DNA from: Microbacterium esteraromaticum
Lineage (GTDB): Bacteria; Actinomycetota; Actinomycetes; Actinomycetales; Microbacteriaceae
Assembly (NCBI RefSeq): GCF_014084045.1
Contig: NZ_CP043732.1
Location: 124,001 to 188,000, forward strand
Length of the DNA: 64,000 bases
Direction of reading: 5' to 3'
Part shown: positions 8,466 through 17,539 of the stretch, one piece after another
Layout: each line of letters opens with the position of its first letter
How positions within the stretch are numbered: position 1 is the stretch's first letter
Notes under the pieces: generated by a model
Database searches by the model: none
The model's input: the letters and a program-made list of their open reading frames with translations, nothing else
What the model was told of the DNA's origin: nothing
Program-made: the position numbers and the translations under genes

Positions 8466-9410
8466 ATGGCGATGGCCTCCCCGCTGCCGGTGCGAGACGG
8501 CGTCGGCGCCACGCGGCTGCACCTGCCGATGACCGGCCCCTGGCCGACGATCGGCGCGTACATGGCGGAGCGCTTCTTCCACCTCGAGCCCGAGAGGCTG
8601 CTGTCGCGCTTCGATCGCGGCGAGATCGTCGCTCGCGACGGCACTCTGCTCACGCGCTCGACGCCGCTGGGTGCCCACGAGTTCGTCTGGTACTACCGCG
8701 AGCCGCCGGTGGAGCGGGGGATCCCGTTCGAGATCGAGGTGCTGCATCAGGACCGCGACCTCGTCGTGGTGGACAAGCCTCACTTCCTGCCGACCACACC
8801 GGGCGGGAAGTACCTGCAGAACTCCTCGCTGGTGCGACTGCGCAACCTGCTCGGCATCCCCGAGCTCACCCCGATCCACCGCCTCGACAGGGCGACCGCA
8901 GGGCTGTTGATGTTCTCGACCCGGCCCCAGACGCGCGGGGCGTATCAGCTGCTGTTCGAGCGCCGGCAGGTCGAGAAGGTCTATGAGGCGGTCTCCGCGC
9001 TGCCCGACGGCTGGGATCCCGCATCGCCCGCCCTCGCAGGCGTCCCGTTCCCGATCGTCCACCGCAACCACATCGAGAAGCTGCGCGCGCACGTATGCGT
9101 GAAGGTCGACGACACCCGTGAGCCGAACTCCGAGACGCTCATCGAGCTGCTCGGCTCAGACGACCGGGTCGTGCACACGCTGCTGCGCCCGCACTCCGGC
9201 CGCATGCACCAGCTGCGCGTGCATCTGGCCTCGCTCGGCGCGGGCATCCTGAACGACGGCTTCTACCCCGACCTGCTGCCCGAGGCGCCGGACGACTTCA
9301 CCAAGCCGCTGCAGCTGCTCGCCCGCGAGCTGCGCTTCGCCGATCCGCTGAGCGGGGAGCCCCGCGAGTTCGTCACCCGACGGACTCTGCAGGAGGCCCC
9401 GCGCGGCTGA
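8466..9410 (+). CDS. RluA-family pseudouridine synthase
   Basis: A 314-residue enzyme of the RluA group, which isomerises uridine to pseudouridine in rRNA or tRNA. The catalytic Asp lies in HRLDRATAGLLMF. Supporting segments are VVVDKPHFLPTTPGG early and HSGRMHQLRVHLASLG late. No S4 domain is present. ATG 8466 is used; ATG 8472 is two codons downstream. The gene converges on metI with 35 bases between. The RNA target cannot be assigned from sequence alone. Confidence 0.9.
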   Translation: MAMASPLPVRDGVGATRLHLPMTGPWPTIGAYMAERFFHLEPERLLSRFDRGEIVARDGTLLTRSTPLGAHEFVWYYREPPVERGIPFEIEVLHQDRDLVVVDKPHFLPTTPGGKYLQNSSLVRLRNLLGIPELTPIHRLDRATAGLLMFSTRPQTRGAYQLLFERRQVEKVYEAVSALPDGWDPASPALAGVPFPIVHRNHIEKLRAHVCVKVDDTREPNSETLIELLGSDDRVVHTLLRPHSGRMHQLRVHLASLGAGILNDGFYPDLLPEAPDDFTKPLQLLARELRFADPLSGEPREFVTRRTLQEAPRG

Positions 9411-9445
9411 GCCCGCCCTGCTGCACTCGAGCCGCCCGGCTGGGC

Positions 9446-10108
9446 TCAGCGCCGCATGACGACGCGCGCCAGCTTGGTGCCGAGCAGCTGCACCAGGTGC
9501 ACGAACAGCACGATCAGGATGATCGCGGCCCACATGACCACCGGCGAGAACTGCCGGAAGCCGTAGATCTGGGCGAACGCCCCGAGACCGCCGCCGCCGA
9601 TCAGTCCGGCCATCGCCGTCATGTCGATGAGAGCCACCACCACGAACGTGTAGCCGAGGATCAGCGGGCCGAGGGACTCGGGGATGACCACGGTGAACAG
9701 GATCCGCCAGGGTCCCGCGCCCATCGCACGCGCGGCCTCGATGATGCCCGGCGGCACCGAGACGAGGTGCTGCTCGACGATGCGGGCGATCGCGAAGGAT
9801 GCCGCCAGGCCGATACCGAAGGCCCCTGCGTTGATCCCGATGCCGATCCCGAGGATCGAGCGCGACAGCGGCTGCGAGATCGCGGCGATGAAGATGACGA
9901 AGGGGATGGGCCTGAAGAAGTTGACCATCAGCTCGAGCACGCCGTTCACGGCGCGGTTCTGCAGCAGTCCGCCGCGCCGTGTGGTGTACAGACCGACGCC
10001 GATGAGCGTGCCGAGGATGCCTGCCATGATCAGCGCGAACGCCGTCATGTACAGCGTCTCGACCGCTGCCTTCCAGAACTCGGGCGCCAGTTCGATGAGA
10101 CGATCCAT
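9446..10108 (-). CDS. metI: methionine ABC transporter permease
   Basis: A 220-residue inner-membrane permease with about five hydrophobic helices and the EAA loop EAARAMGAGPWRILFTVVIPES that contacts the ATPase. It is last in the metQ-metN-metI set. Its ATG overlaps the metN stop by one base (TGATG). Together with MetN and MetQ it imports D- and L-methionine. Confidence 0.94.
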   Translation of the reverse strand: MDRLIELAPEFWKAAVETLYMTAFALIMAGILGTLIGVGLYTTRRGGLLQNRAVNGVLELMVNFFRPIPFVIFIAAISQPLSRSILGIGIGINAGAFGIGLAASFAIARIVEQHLVSVPPGIIEAARAMGAGPWRILFTVVIPESLGPLILGYTFVVVALIDMTAMAGLIGGGGLGAFAQIYGFRQFSPVVMWAAIILIVLFVHLVQLLGTKLARVVMRR

Positions 10109-11151
10109 CAGCGCACCTCCTCGTTCTCGAGCTCGGTCACGTCGGCGTGCCGACGGATGGTCTGAAGGGCGGCGTCGAGATCGGCCTCCGCTCCCCTGAT
10201 CGCCAGGGTGAGGTGCCCGAACGCCCGGCCGCGGATGTCGTTGATGCCGCCGTACACGAGCTCGAAGTCGAGCCCGGCCCTGGCGAGGTCGAGGAAGACC
10301 TGCGCCTGTGATGAGTCGCCGTCGCGGAACGAGAAGGTCACCAATCGGCCATCGTGCCGCTCGCGCAGCACGGCGCGCTCGGCAGGAGACGGGATGCCCT
10401 TGATCACCGTGCCGACGAATCGCTGCGACGCCGGGTTCTGCGGGCGCGAGAACACCTCGAACACGTCGCCCTGCTCGATCACCCGGCCGCCCTCCATGAC
10501 GGCGACCTTGGTGGCGATGGTCTGGATGACGTCCATCTCGTGCGTGATGACGACGATCGTCACGCCCTGCTCGCGGTTGACCCGGCCCAGCAGCTCGAGC
10601 ACCTCGTGGGTGGTCTGCGGGTCGAGCGCGCTGGTCGCCTCGTCTGCGAGCAGGATCGCCGGGCGCGTGGCCAGGGCGCGCGCGATGCCGACGCGCTGCT
10701 TCTGACCGCCCGAGAGCTGCTCGGGATAGGCGCGCGCCTTGTCGGAGAGACCGACGAAGCGCAGCAGCTCGCTCACTCGCTCGTCGATGTCGGCCTTCGA
10801 CCAGCCGGCGAGCTTCAAGGGGTACGCGACGTTCGCCCTGACCGTTCTCGACGAGAAGAGATTGAACTGCTGGAAGATCATGCCGATCCCGCCGCGCACG
10901 GCGCGCAGCTCGCGTTCGCGAAGGGTGGTGATGTCGACGCCGTCGACGACGATGCGGCCGTCGGTGGCCGGCTCGAGGGCGTTGATCAGCCTCACGAGCG
11001 TCGACTTGCCCGCGCCCGAGTAGCCGATGATGCCGAAGACGTCACCCTGCTCGATGTCGAGGGTGACGTCGTCGACCGCGGTCACCTCGGCGCTGTCGCG
11101 TCCGCGGCCGGGGTAGGTCTTGGTGACGCCCTGAAGGCTCACGATGGCCAT
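10108..11151 (-). CDS. metN: methionine ABC transporter ATP-binding protein
   Basis: A 347-residue ATPase: Walker A GYSGAGKSTLVRL, signature LSGGQKQRVGIARAL, Walker B ILLADEATSALD, and a C-terminal NIL domain (about residues 265-345) that binds methionine and inhibits uptake when methionine is abundant. ATG 11151 (MAIVSLQGVTKTYPG) is chosen because the ATPase fold begins there; an upstream ATG would add 22 residues of no recognisable character. It is separated from metQ by 111 bases holding a strong hairpin. Confidence 0.94.
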   Translation of the reverse strand: MAIVSLQGVTKTYPGRGRDSAEVTAVDDVTLDIEQGDVFGIIGYSGAGKSTLVRLINALEPATDGRIVVDGVDITTLRERELRAVRGGIGMIFQQFNLFSSRTVRANVAYPLKLAGWSKADIDERVSELLRFVGLSDKARAYPEQLSGGQKQRVGIARALATRPAILLADEATSALDPQTTHEVLELLGRVNREQGVTIVVITHEMDVIQTIATKVAVMEGGRVIEQGDVFEVFSRPQNPASQRFVGTVIKGIPSPAERAVLRERHDGRLVTFSFRDGDSSQAQVFLDLARAGLDFELVYGGINDIRGRAFGHLTLAIRGAEADLDAALQTIRRHADVTELENEEVR

Positions 11152-11201
11152 GGTGTGCTCCGGGATAGGGGTGGTGGATGCGTCCGGCGCCTGTGACACG
11201 G

Positions 11202-11235
11202 GAATCGGGCGGCGCACGACGGCGCCGCCCGATTC
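11202..11235 (-). terminator. hairpin between metQ and metN
   Basis: A perfect 14-bp inverted repeat (GAATCGGGCGGCGC / GCGCCGCCCGATTC) with a 6-base loop lies between metQ and metN. No T-rich tail follows on the minus strand. It probably stops part of the transcripts or protects the metQ 3' end, so more binding protein than transporter core is made. Confidence 0.6.
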
Positions 11236-11262
11236 TTCCGCGTTGAGCGCCTTTCAGCCTGA

Positions 11263-12162
11263 TCAGCCGGCGGTGTCCTCGAGGACCTTCTTCAGCGACT
11301 CCTGCAGGTCGGCCGCCGGGGTGGTCAGGGGCACCCCGGTGCCGCCGGATGCCTCGAGCAGGCCCTTCTGCACGTCCTCGTCGGTCTGGAAGATCTCGAC
11401 GAGCTTCTGGTACGTCTCGTTCTCGACGTCGTCGGCACGGGCGGCGAAGATGTTGACGTACGGCAGCGCGTTCGGGTCGGACGGGTCATCCTGGGCGATG
11501 GCGTCCTCGAAGGTGAGACCGGCGTCCTGCACGAAGTCGTTGTTGATGATGGCCGCGTCGACGTCGGGCAGCGAGGTCGGGATGACCGCCGCCTCGAGAG
11601 CGGTGACCTTCACCTTCGACTTCTCGGTGTCGATGTCGGCGATGTCGCTGACGATCGTGCCGCCGCTCTTGAGCTCGATGAGGCCGGCCGACTGCAGCAC
11701 GAGCAGGGCGCGGGCCTGGTTCGAGGCGTCGTCCGGTACGACGACGGTGCCGCCCTCCGGGATGTCCTGCACGTCGTCGTGCTTCGTGGAGTACAGACCG
11801 AGTGGGTAGATCGCCGTCGCGCCGATCGGCTGCAGGTCGCCGTCGTTGGCGGCGTTGTACTGCGCCAGGTACACGATGTGCTGGAACTGGTTGAGGTCGA
11901 GCTCGCCCGCCGCGAGCGCGGGGTTGGGCTGCTCGTACGAGCCGAAGTCGATGATCTCGACATCGATGCCCTCGGCTTCGGCGGCCTTCTCGAACGCCGC
12001 CCACTGCGGGTCGCCCTTTCCGACCACGCCGATCTTGACGACGTCGTCGGCGGCACCGTCCGATCCGGGAGCGCCTGCCTCGGAGGAGGCGCAGCCGGCG
12101 AGGCCTGTGACGAGTGCGACCGCTGCTGCGGCGGCGGCGAGGGTGGTGAAGCGGCGGGACAT
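11263..12162 (-). CDS. metQ: methionine ABC transporter substrate-binding lipoprotein (NlpA family)
   Basis: A 299-residue lipoprotein with lipobox VTGLAGC near residue 24, then a NlpA/MetQ fold: KIGVVGKGDPQWAAFEKAA, DFGSYEQPNPALAAGELDLN, FQHIVYL and a central PDDASNQARALLVLQ. It captures methionine outside the membrane for MetNI. A GAGAGGAAG ribosome site precedes the ATG. The 72 bases up to the next gene hold no SAM riboswitch that I can recognise. Confidence 0.94.
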   Translation of the reverse strand: MSRRFTTLAAAAAAVALVTGLAGCASSEAGAPGSDGAADDVVKIGVVGKGDPQWAAFEKAAEAEGIDVEIIDFGSYEQPNPALAAGELDLNQFQHIVYLAQYNAANDGDLQPIGATAIYPLGLYSTKHDDVQDIPEGGTVVVPDDASNQARALLVLQSAGLIELKSGGTIVSDIADIDTEKSKVKVTALEAAVIPTSLPDVDAAIINNDFVQDAGLTFEDAIAQDDPSDPNALPYVNIFAARADDVENETYQKLVEIFQTDEDVQKGLLEASGGTGVPLTTPAADLQESLKKVLEDTAG

Positions 12163-12234
12163 TTTCGGGTTCTTCCTCTCGTGGGGGACTCCGAAAACGT
12201 ACGCGGCGCCTGGGGTGCGCTCAGAATCGGTTCG

Positions 12235-12768
12235 TCACACAGCGTCACGCTGGGCGGTGGCCGTCATCGCGTCGAAGAAGTCGGCGACGATGCGGCGGTG
12301 CGCGGGGCTCAGGGCGGCGATCACGTCGAAGCGCCGCGCGTGCTCGCGCCCGACCGTGGCGCGCGCGGCATCACGGGTCTCCTCGGTCACCTCGATCACG
12401 AGGCTGCGGCGGTCGTCGGGGTGAGGCCGCCGCACGATGTGTCCGCCCCGCTCGAGTCGATCGAGCATCTTGGTCGTGGAGGCTGTGGAGATCCCGAGGT
12501 GGCCGGCCAGGGCGCTCGGAGTGACGGCGTACCTCTGGTGCTGCGCGGCGATCAGCATCCGCAGCGCCCTCATGTCGGTGGCGCCGAGCTTCATGTACCG
12601 CTGCGATGCCTCGCTGGTGCGCCGCTCGGCCTCGCGCCACGCCCGCATCGCGTCGAGCACCTCGAGCACGCCCTCGAGCTCGCCGGGCGCGAGGTCGGCG
12701 GTGCGCACGATCTGCTGCTCCGGGTCGTTCAGGCGCGGGTCATGCATCACCACGTGCGGCGAGGACAC
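12235..12768 (-). CDS. MarR-family regulator divergent from the carotenoid operon (CrtR-like)
   Basis: A winged-helix MarR protein of about 177 residues: helix-turn-helix ALAGHLGISTASTTKMLDRL and wing HIVRRPHPDDRRSLVIEVTEE. GTG 12768 is preferred because AGGGAG lies 5 bases upstream; ATG 12786 is an in-frame alternative. It is divergent from idi-crt across 96 bases containing a 5+5 palindrome. In Corynebacterium glutamicum a divergent MarR protein, CrtR, represses the crt operon and responds to isoprenoid pyrophosphates; the same job is inferred here from position and family, not from sequence identity. Confidence 0.85.
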   Translation of the reverse strand: MSSPHVVMHDPRLNDPEQQIVRTADLAPGELEGVLEVLDAMRAWREAERRTSEASQRYMKLGATDMRALRMLIAAQHQRYAVTPSALAGHLGISTASTTKMLDRLERGGHIVRRPHPDDRRSLVIEVTEETRDAARATVGREHARRFDVIAALSPAHRRIVADFFDAMTATAQRDAV

Positions 12769-12829
12769 CGGATCTCCCTTCCCCATGCGGTTGATTTTAC
12801 GACCATTCTGGATATTTACCCAGTTGAAA

Positions 12830-12844
12830 GCTAGCCTGTCTAGC
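12830..12844. promoter_or_regulatory. candidate MarR/CrtR operator
   Basis: GCTAG-CCTGT-CTAGC is a perfect 5-bp inverted repeat with a 5-base spacer, 20 bases before the idi start and within the AT-rich divergent promoter region. It is the clearest palindrome in the gap and so the best candidate for the neighbouring MarR protein. I could not assign -10 and -35 boxes with confidence. Confidence 0.45.
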
Positions 12845-12864
12845 GAAACACACAGGAGGACGAA

Positions 12865-13428
12865 GTGACCCACTCCCCCGAGCGCGTGATCCTTCTCGAC
12901 GACGACGGGAACCCCTGCGGCGTCGCACGGAAGGACGACGTGCACCACGAGTCGACCCCGCTGCACCTCGCCTTCTCATGCCATGTGCACGACGACGAGG
13001 GTCGGCTGCTGCTGACCAGGAGGGCGCTGAGCAAGCGCGCCTGGCCCGGCACCTGGACCAACGCCTTCTGCGGGCATCCCGGGCCGTTCGAGGCGATACC
13101 GGATGCCGTGCATCGCCGCGCCCACGACGAGCTCGGACTCGAGATCGCCGACCTGCAGCTCGAACTCGCAGACTTCCGCTACCGCGCGACAGACGCCTCC
13201 GGCGTCGTCGAGAACGAGATCTGCCCCGTCTACACCGCCCGCGCCGTCGGTGAGCCCGTGCTGAACCCCGTCGAGGCGATGGACGCGCGCTGGGTGACTC
13301 CCGTCGACCTCGCCGCGGCCCTGACCGCCGCGCCCTGGGCGTTCAGCCCCTGGCTCGTGCTGCAGGCGCAGCAGCTGTCGGCCACAGCGGGGGCGATTCT
13401 CGCCACCGCCTGGCGGAGTGTCGCATGA
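12865..13428 (+). CDS. idi: isopentenyl-diphosphate delta-isomerase, type I
   Basis: A 187-residue Nudix-fold enzyme that interconverts IPP and DMAPP. Key segments are NAFCGHPGPFE (active-site Cys), RRAHDELGLE (Nudix-like box) and VENEICPVYTA (catalytic Glu). The GTG start has AGGAGG 5 bases upstream, a near-perfect ribosome site. It is the first gene of the carotenoid operon and overlaps crtE by 4 bases, so it supplies DMAPP directly to prenyl chain synthesis. Confidence 0.96.
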   Translation: MTHSPERVILLDDDGNPCGVARKDDVHHESTPLHLAFSCHVHDDEGRLLLTRRALSKRAWPGTWTNAFCGHPGPFEAIPDAVHRRAHDELGLEIADLQLELADFRYRATDASGVVENEICPVYTARAVGEPVLNPVEAMDARWVTPVDLAAALTAAPWAFSPWLVLQAQQLSATAGAILATAWRSVA

Positions 13429-14471
13429 GACTCGAGACGGCCGTCGATCCACGGCTGGACGAGATCATCGACGGGTTCTTCACAGACCGGATAGCACGGG
13501 CCGACCGCATGGGCGGCAGGTACGGCGAGCTCTGGCGCCGAGCGGCCGATGCCACGCAGGGCGGCAAGCGCCTGCGTCCGCGCCTGCTGCTCCTGTCGCA
13601 CGAGCGGCTCGGCGGGGTGGAGGACGACTCGGCGCTGCACGCCGCCGCGGCCTTCGAGGTGCTGCACACCGCTCTGCTCATGCACGACGACGTGCTCGAC
13701 CACGACCTCGTGCGGAGGGGACAGCCCAATCTCGCCGGCCGCTTCGCGGCAGCGGCCCTCGACGACGGGCTCGACCCCCACACCGCCACCGCGTGGGGCG
13801 AGGCCTCGGCCCTGCTCGCCGGCGATCTGCTCATCAGCGGCGCGCACGTGCTCGTCGCCCGCGTCATGCATCCCGCTGCGGCCGCCCTGCACCGGGCGAT
13901 CGACGACGCCCTCATGCTGACCGCCGCCGGCGAGCACGCCGACGTCGGCTACGCGAAGGGTGTCATGCACGCCTCGCACGACGACATCCTGCAGATGATC
14001 GAGCAGAAGACGGCCGCGTACTCGTTCGCGGCTCCCCTGCGGGTCGGCGCCCTGCTGGCGGGAGCGACCGACCAGGTCGTGCAGGCGCTCGACGGGATCG
14101 GCTCGCGCCTGGGGCTGCTGTACCAGCTGCGCGACGACGCGCTGGGCGTCTTCGGCGTCGAGAGCAGCACGGGCAAGAGCGTCATCGGCGATCTGCGCGA
14201 GGGCAAGCGAACGATGCTCGTCGCCTTCGCCGAGGGCACCGCGGAATGGGAGGCCGTCCGTGCGCTCTTCGGCCAGGCGCCCCTCGATGCGGCCGACGCC
14301 GACAGGCTGCGCGCGGCGCTGCTGGCGTGCGGCGCGGTCGATCGGATGCAGCGGGTCATCGACGAGGTGCTTCGCGATGTGCTGCACGCCATCGCCGTCG
14401 CTCCGCTGCCCACCGGGCTTCGCGCCGAGCTGGCGCACATAGCCGAGAGATGCGCCGAGAGGCAGTCATGA
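13425..14471 (+). CDS. crtE: geranylgeranyl diphosphate synthase (polyprenyl synthetase)
   Basis: A 348-residue trans-prenyltransferase. The first Asp-rich motif is LLMHDDVLDHD and the second, in a variant form, YQLRDDALGVFG; QGGKRLRPRLLLL gives the diphosphate-binding GKRxRP segment. It joins IPP units to make GGPP (C20) for phytoene. It overlaps idi before it and crtB after it (ATGA), so translation is probably coupled through the operon. Confidence 0.95.
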   Translation: MRLETAVDPRLDEIIDGFFTDRIARADRMGGRYGELWRRAADATQGGKRLRPRLLLLSHERLGGVEDDSALHAAAAFEVLHTALLMHDDVLDHDLVRRGQPNLAGRFAAAALDDGLDPHTATAWGEASALLAGDLLISGAHVLVARVMHPAAAALHRAIDDALMLTAAGEHADVGYAKGVMHASHDDILQMIEQKTAAYSFAAPLRVGALLAGATDQVVQALDGIGSRLGLLYQLRDDALGVFGVESSTGKSVIGDLREGKRTMLVAFAEGTAEWEAVRALFGQAPLDAADADRLRAALLACGAVDRMQRVIDEVLRDVLHAIAVAPLPTGLRAELAHIAERCAERQS

Positions 14472-15340
14472 CGGCACCCACTGCCCTGGACCTGTACACG
14501 CGCACGGCGCACGCCGCCGCAGCACATGTCATCGGCCGCTACTCGACCTCGTTCGGGTACGCGAGCCGTCTCCTCCCCCGCGAGGTCCGCGGCGGGATAG
14601 CCGATGTGTACGCGCTCGTGCGGGTAGCCGACGAGATCGTCGACGGTCCGGCTGACGAGGCCGGTCTCGACCGGAGTCAGGTGGTCGGGATCCTCGACGA
14701 TCTCGAGAGCGACACCCTGACGGCGCTCCGAAGCGGATTCAGCGCGAACCTCGTCGTGCACGCCTTCGCGGCCACCGCACGACGCACGGGCATCGGCGAC
14801 GAGCTCGTGCGGCCGTTCTTCGAGTCGATGCGGATGGATGCCACCCCTCACCCCCGCTTCGACAGAGAGCAGTACCACCTCTACATCCACGGCTCGGCGG
14901 AGGTGGTCGGGTCGATGTGCCTGCGTGTGTTCGCCCTCGAGCATCCGGGGATGGTGATCGACGACGAGCTCGAAGAGGGCGCCCGCCGCCTGGGCGCCGC
15001 TTTCCAGAAGGTCAACTTCCTGCGCGATCTCGCCGATGACTCCGGGCGCCTCGGCCGCTCGTACATCCCTGGGCTCGACCCGCGCACGTTCACCGATCGC
15101 GAGAAGCAGGCCGTCGTCGACGAGATCGCCGGGGACCTCGCCGTCGCGCGCGCGGCCATCGAACGGCTGCCCCGCGGCTCTCGCCGGGCGACGACGGCGG
15201 CGGCGGCGCTCTTCGGCCGGCTGAACGAGCAGCTGCGCGAGACGCCGGCCTCACGCCTGCGCACGACGCGCGTGTCGGTGCCGCTGGGACGCAAACTCGG
15301 CATCCTGCTCGGGGTCGCGACCGGAAGGACGGCCGCATGA
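14468..15340 (+). CDS. crtB: phytoene synthase
   Basis: A 290-residue squalene/phytoene synthase-family enzyme condensing two GGPP to phytoene. The first Asp-rich site is VRVADEIVDG and the second GAAFQKVNFLRDLADDSGRLGR, the diagnostic family signature, ending with a GRSYIPG-type segment. ATG 14468 overlaps the crtE stop as ATGA. The preceding open frame extends far upstream but has no family support there. Confidence 0.95.
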   Translation: MTAPTALDLYTRTAHAAAAHVIGRYSTSFGYASRLLPREVRGGIADVYALVRVADEIVDGPADEAGLDRSQVVGILDDLESDTLTALRSGFSANLVVHAFAATARRTGIGDELVRPFFESMRMDATPHPRFDREQYHLYIHGSAEVVGSMCLRVFALEHPGMVIDDELEEGARRLGAAFQKVNFLRDLADDSGRLGRSYIPGLDPRTFTDREKQAVVDEIAGDLAVARAAIERLPRGSRRATTAAAALFGRLNEQLRETPASRLRTTRVSVPLGRKLGILLGVATGRTAA

Positions 15341-16902
15341 CGCGCGCCGTCGTCATCGGCGGAGGCATCTCGGGTCTCGCGACCGCCGCCCTGCTCGCCC
15401 GCGAGGGCGCGCAGGTGACGCTCGTCGAGGCGCGGAGCGAGCTCGGCGGCCGTGCCGGCAGCTGGGAGGCCGAGGGCTTCCGCTTCGACACCGGCCCGTC
15501 GTGGTACCTGATGCCAGAGGTGTTCGATCACTTCTTCCGGCTGCTGGGCACGTCGTCTGCCGAGCAGCTCGACCTCGTTCGTCTCGACCCGGCGTACCGG
15601 GTGTACTTCGAGGGCGACGAGCATCCCTTCGATCTGCCGGCCGAGGGGGCGCGGGATGCCCTGGTCGCACTCGACCCCGACGCCTCCCAGCACCTGGACC
15701 GGTACCTCGAGTCGGCGGCCGACACGTACGATCTCGCCACCTCGACGTTCCTGTACAGCACCTACGAGTCGCTGCGGCCGCTGCTCACCGCGCGCACCCT
15801 GCGGGGGCTCCCGACGCTGGCCCGGCTGCTCGCCGAGCCGCTCGACCGTCGCATCCGGCGGCACAGTCAGGACCTGCGGGTGCAGCAGGTTCTCGGCTAT
15901 CCGGCGGTGTTCCTGGGAACCTCGCCCGCCAACGCCCCGGGCATGTACCACCTGATGAGCCATCTCGATGTCGGACAGGGCGTGCTGTATCCCCGCGGCG
16001 GCTTCGCCGCCGTGATCGCCGCGATCGCCGGGCTGGCGGCTGCAGAGGGCGTCGAGATCCGCACCGGATGCCCTGCCCGCCGCATCACCGTCGACGGCGG
16101 CGCCGCCACGGGCGTGGAGGTCGAGCTCGCCGACGGCACACGTGAGCACCTGCCTGCCGACGTCGTGGTCTCGAGCGCCGATCTGCACGTCACCGAGCAG
16201 CAGCTGCTCGAACCCGAGCATCGCACCAGGTCCGATCGCTGGTGGCAGGGGCGCGACCCCGGTCCTGGCGCCGTGCTCGCGCTGCTCGGGGTGCGCGGCG
16301 AGCTGCCCGAGCTCGCCCACCACACGCTGCTGTTCACGAAGGCGTGGGAGGAGGGCTTCGACGCGATCTACGGCAGAGGTCGAGGCGGGGACGGCACGCG
16401 CATCCCCGACCCCGCATCGCTGTACGTGTGCCGCCCGAGCGCGACCGACGACGTGGCGCCCGAGGGGCACGAGAACCTGTTCGTGCTCATCCCGGTGCCC
16501 GCCGACACGTCCATCGGGGCGGGCGGAGTCGACGGCACGGGAGATGATCGGGTCGAGCGCGCGGCGGACGCCGCGATCGACCAGATCGCCGGCTGGTGCG
16601 GCATCCCGGACCTCCGCGAGCGGATCGTCGTGCGCCGCACGATCGGCCCGGCCGACTTCGAGCGCGAGTTCGGCGCGTGGCGCGGCGGGGCGCTGGGACC
16701 CGCCCACACGCTGCGGCAGAGTGCGCTCCTGCGCGGCGCGAATGTGTCGTCGAAGGTCGACGGCCTGCTCTACGCCGGCGCGACCACGATCCCGGGGATC
16801 GGTCTGCCGATGTGCCTGATCAGCGCCGAGCTCGTCGTCAAGAGACTGCGCGGCGACGTCTCGGCAGGTCCGCTGGCGGAGCCGCTGGCGGAGCCGCTGT
16901 GA
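15337..16902 (+). CDS. crtI: phytoene desaturase (lycopene-forming)
   Basis: A 521-residue FAD-dependent desaturase. The N-terminal Rossmann motif is VVIGGGISGLATAALLAREG, followed by DTGPSWYLMPEVF. The C-terminal CrtI signature region (LLYAGATTIPGIGLPMCLIS) is intact. It converts phytoene to lycopene at the membrane. Near the C terminus there is a short LAEP repeat (AGPLAEPLAEPL). It overlaps crtB before it and crtYe after it by 4 bases each. Confidence 0.96.
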   Translation: MTRAVVIGGGISGLATAALLAREGAQVTLVEARSELGGRAGSWEAEGFRFDTGPSWYLMPEVFDHFFRLLGTSSAEQLDLVRLDPAYRVYFEGDEHPFDLPAEGARDALVALDPDASQHLDRYLESAADTYDLATSTFLYSTYESLRPLLTARTLRGLPTLARLLAEPLDRRIRRHSQDLRVQQVLGYPAVFLGTSPANAPGMYHLMSHLDVGQGVLYPRGGFAAVIAAIAGLAAAEGVEIRTGCPARRITVDGGAATGVEVELADGTREHLPADVVVSSADLHVTEQQLLEPEHRTRSDRWWQGRDPGPGAVLALLGVRGELPELAHHTLLFTKAWEEGFDAIYGRGRGGDGTRIPDPASLYVCRPSATDDVAPEGHENLFVLIPVPADTSIGAGGVDGTGDDRVERAADAAIDQIAGWCGIPDLRERIVVRRTIGPADFEREFGAWRGGALGPAHTLRQSALLRGANVSSKVDGLLYAGATTIPGIGLPMCLISAELVVKRLRGDVSAGPLAEPLAEPL

Positions 16903-17231
16903 GCGCGGCATACCTGATCGCCCTGCTCGTGTCGCTCGCCGGCGTCGTGCTGCTCGACGTGCGTCATCGGCTGTTCATCGGCCGCGACCCTCGATCAGCG
17001 GGCGTCGTGCTGATCATCGGCACGGCGTTCTTCCTGCTCTGGGATCTCGCCGGCATCGGACTCGGGATCTTCTTCCGCGACGACGGGGAGTTCGCCACCG
17101 GCATCCTGCTCGCCCCCGAGCTGCCGCTCGAGGAGCCGATCTTCCTGCTGTTCCTGTGCGAGCTTACGATGGTGCTCGTGTGCGGCGCCGAGAGGGCCCT
17201 CGCCGCGCGGAGCCGGAAGGGCGACGCATGA
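16899..17231 (+). CDS. crtYe: lycopene cyclase domain protein, C50 carotenoid cyclase subunit
   Basis: A 110-residue membrane protein with three hydrophobic helices and the heterodimeric-cyclase motif ELPLEEPIFLLFLCE (PLEE catalytic segment). With CrtYf it forms the epsilon-type cyclase that closes the rings of flavuxanthin to give decaprenoxanthin-type C50 carotenoids. The GTG start overlaps the crtI stop (GTGA). Size and order match crtYe of Corynebacterium and other actinobacteria. Confidence 0.9.
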   Translation: MSAAYLIALLVSLAGVVLLDVRHRLFIGRDPRSAGVVLIIGTAFFLLWDLAGIGLGIFFRDDGEFATGILLAPELPLEEPIFLLFLCELTMVLVCGAERALAARSRKGDA

Positions 17232-17539
17232 GCTACGTGCTGCTGTGCGCGGCGTTCCTCGCCGCCGCGCTCGTGCTCGCGCTGGTCGTCCGGCGACGCG
17301 ACCGGATGCCATCGACCACTGCGCTCGCGGTGGCTGCCGGCGTGCTCGTGCTGCTCACCGCGGTGTTCGACAATGTGATGATCGCCGTAGGACTGTTCGA
17401 CTACTCGAGTGCGCACATATCGGGCATCCGGATCGGCGCGGCTCCGATCGAGGACTTCGCGTACCCGCTCGCCGCGGTGATCCTGCTTCCCGCGCTCTGG
17501 TCGCGACTGCGGAGGAAGGGAGCGGATGATGATCGGTGA
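17228..17539 (+). CDS. crtYf: lycopene cyclase domain protein, second C50 cyclase subunit
   Basis: A 103-residue membrane protein, partner of CrtYe, with three hydrophobic helices and the second conserved acidic segment APIEDFAYPLAAVILLP. ATG 17228 overlaps the previous stop and its 3' end overlaps crtEb by 14 bases. The ring type (epsilon, beta or gamma) cannot be told from sequence by eye, so decaprenoxanthin is the likely rather than certain product. Confidence 0.9.
   Translation: MSYVLLCAAFLAAALVLALVVRRRDRMPSTTALAVAAGVLVLLTAVFDNVMIAVGLFDYSSAHISGIRIGAAPIEDFAYPLAAVILLPALWSRLRRKGADDDR

Noticed and set aside
12163..12234. SAM riboswitch or S-box before metQ
   Set aside because: Only 72 bases with none of the conserved SAM-riboswitch segments.
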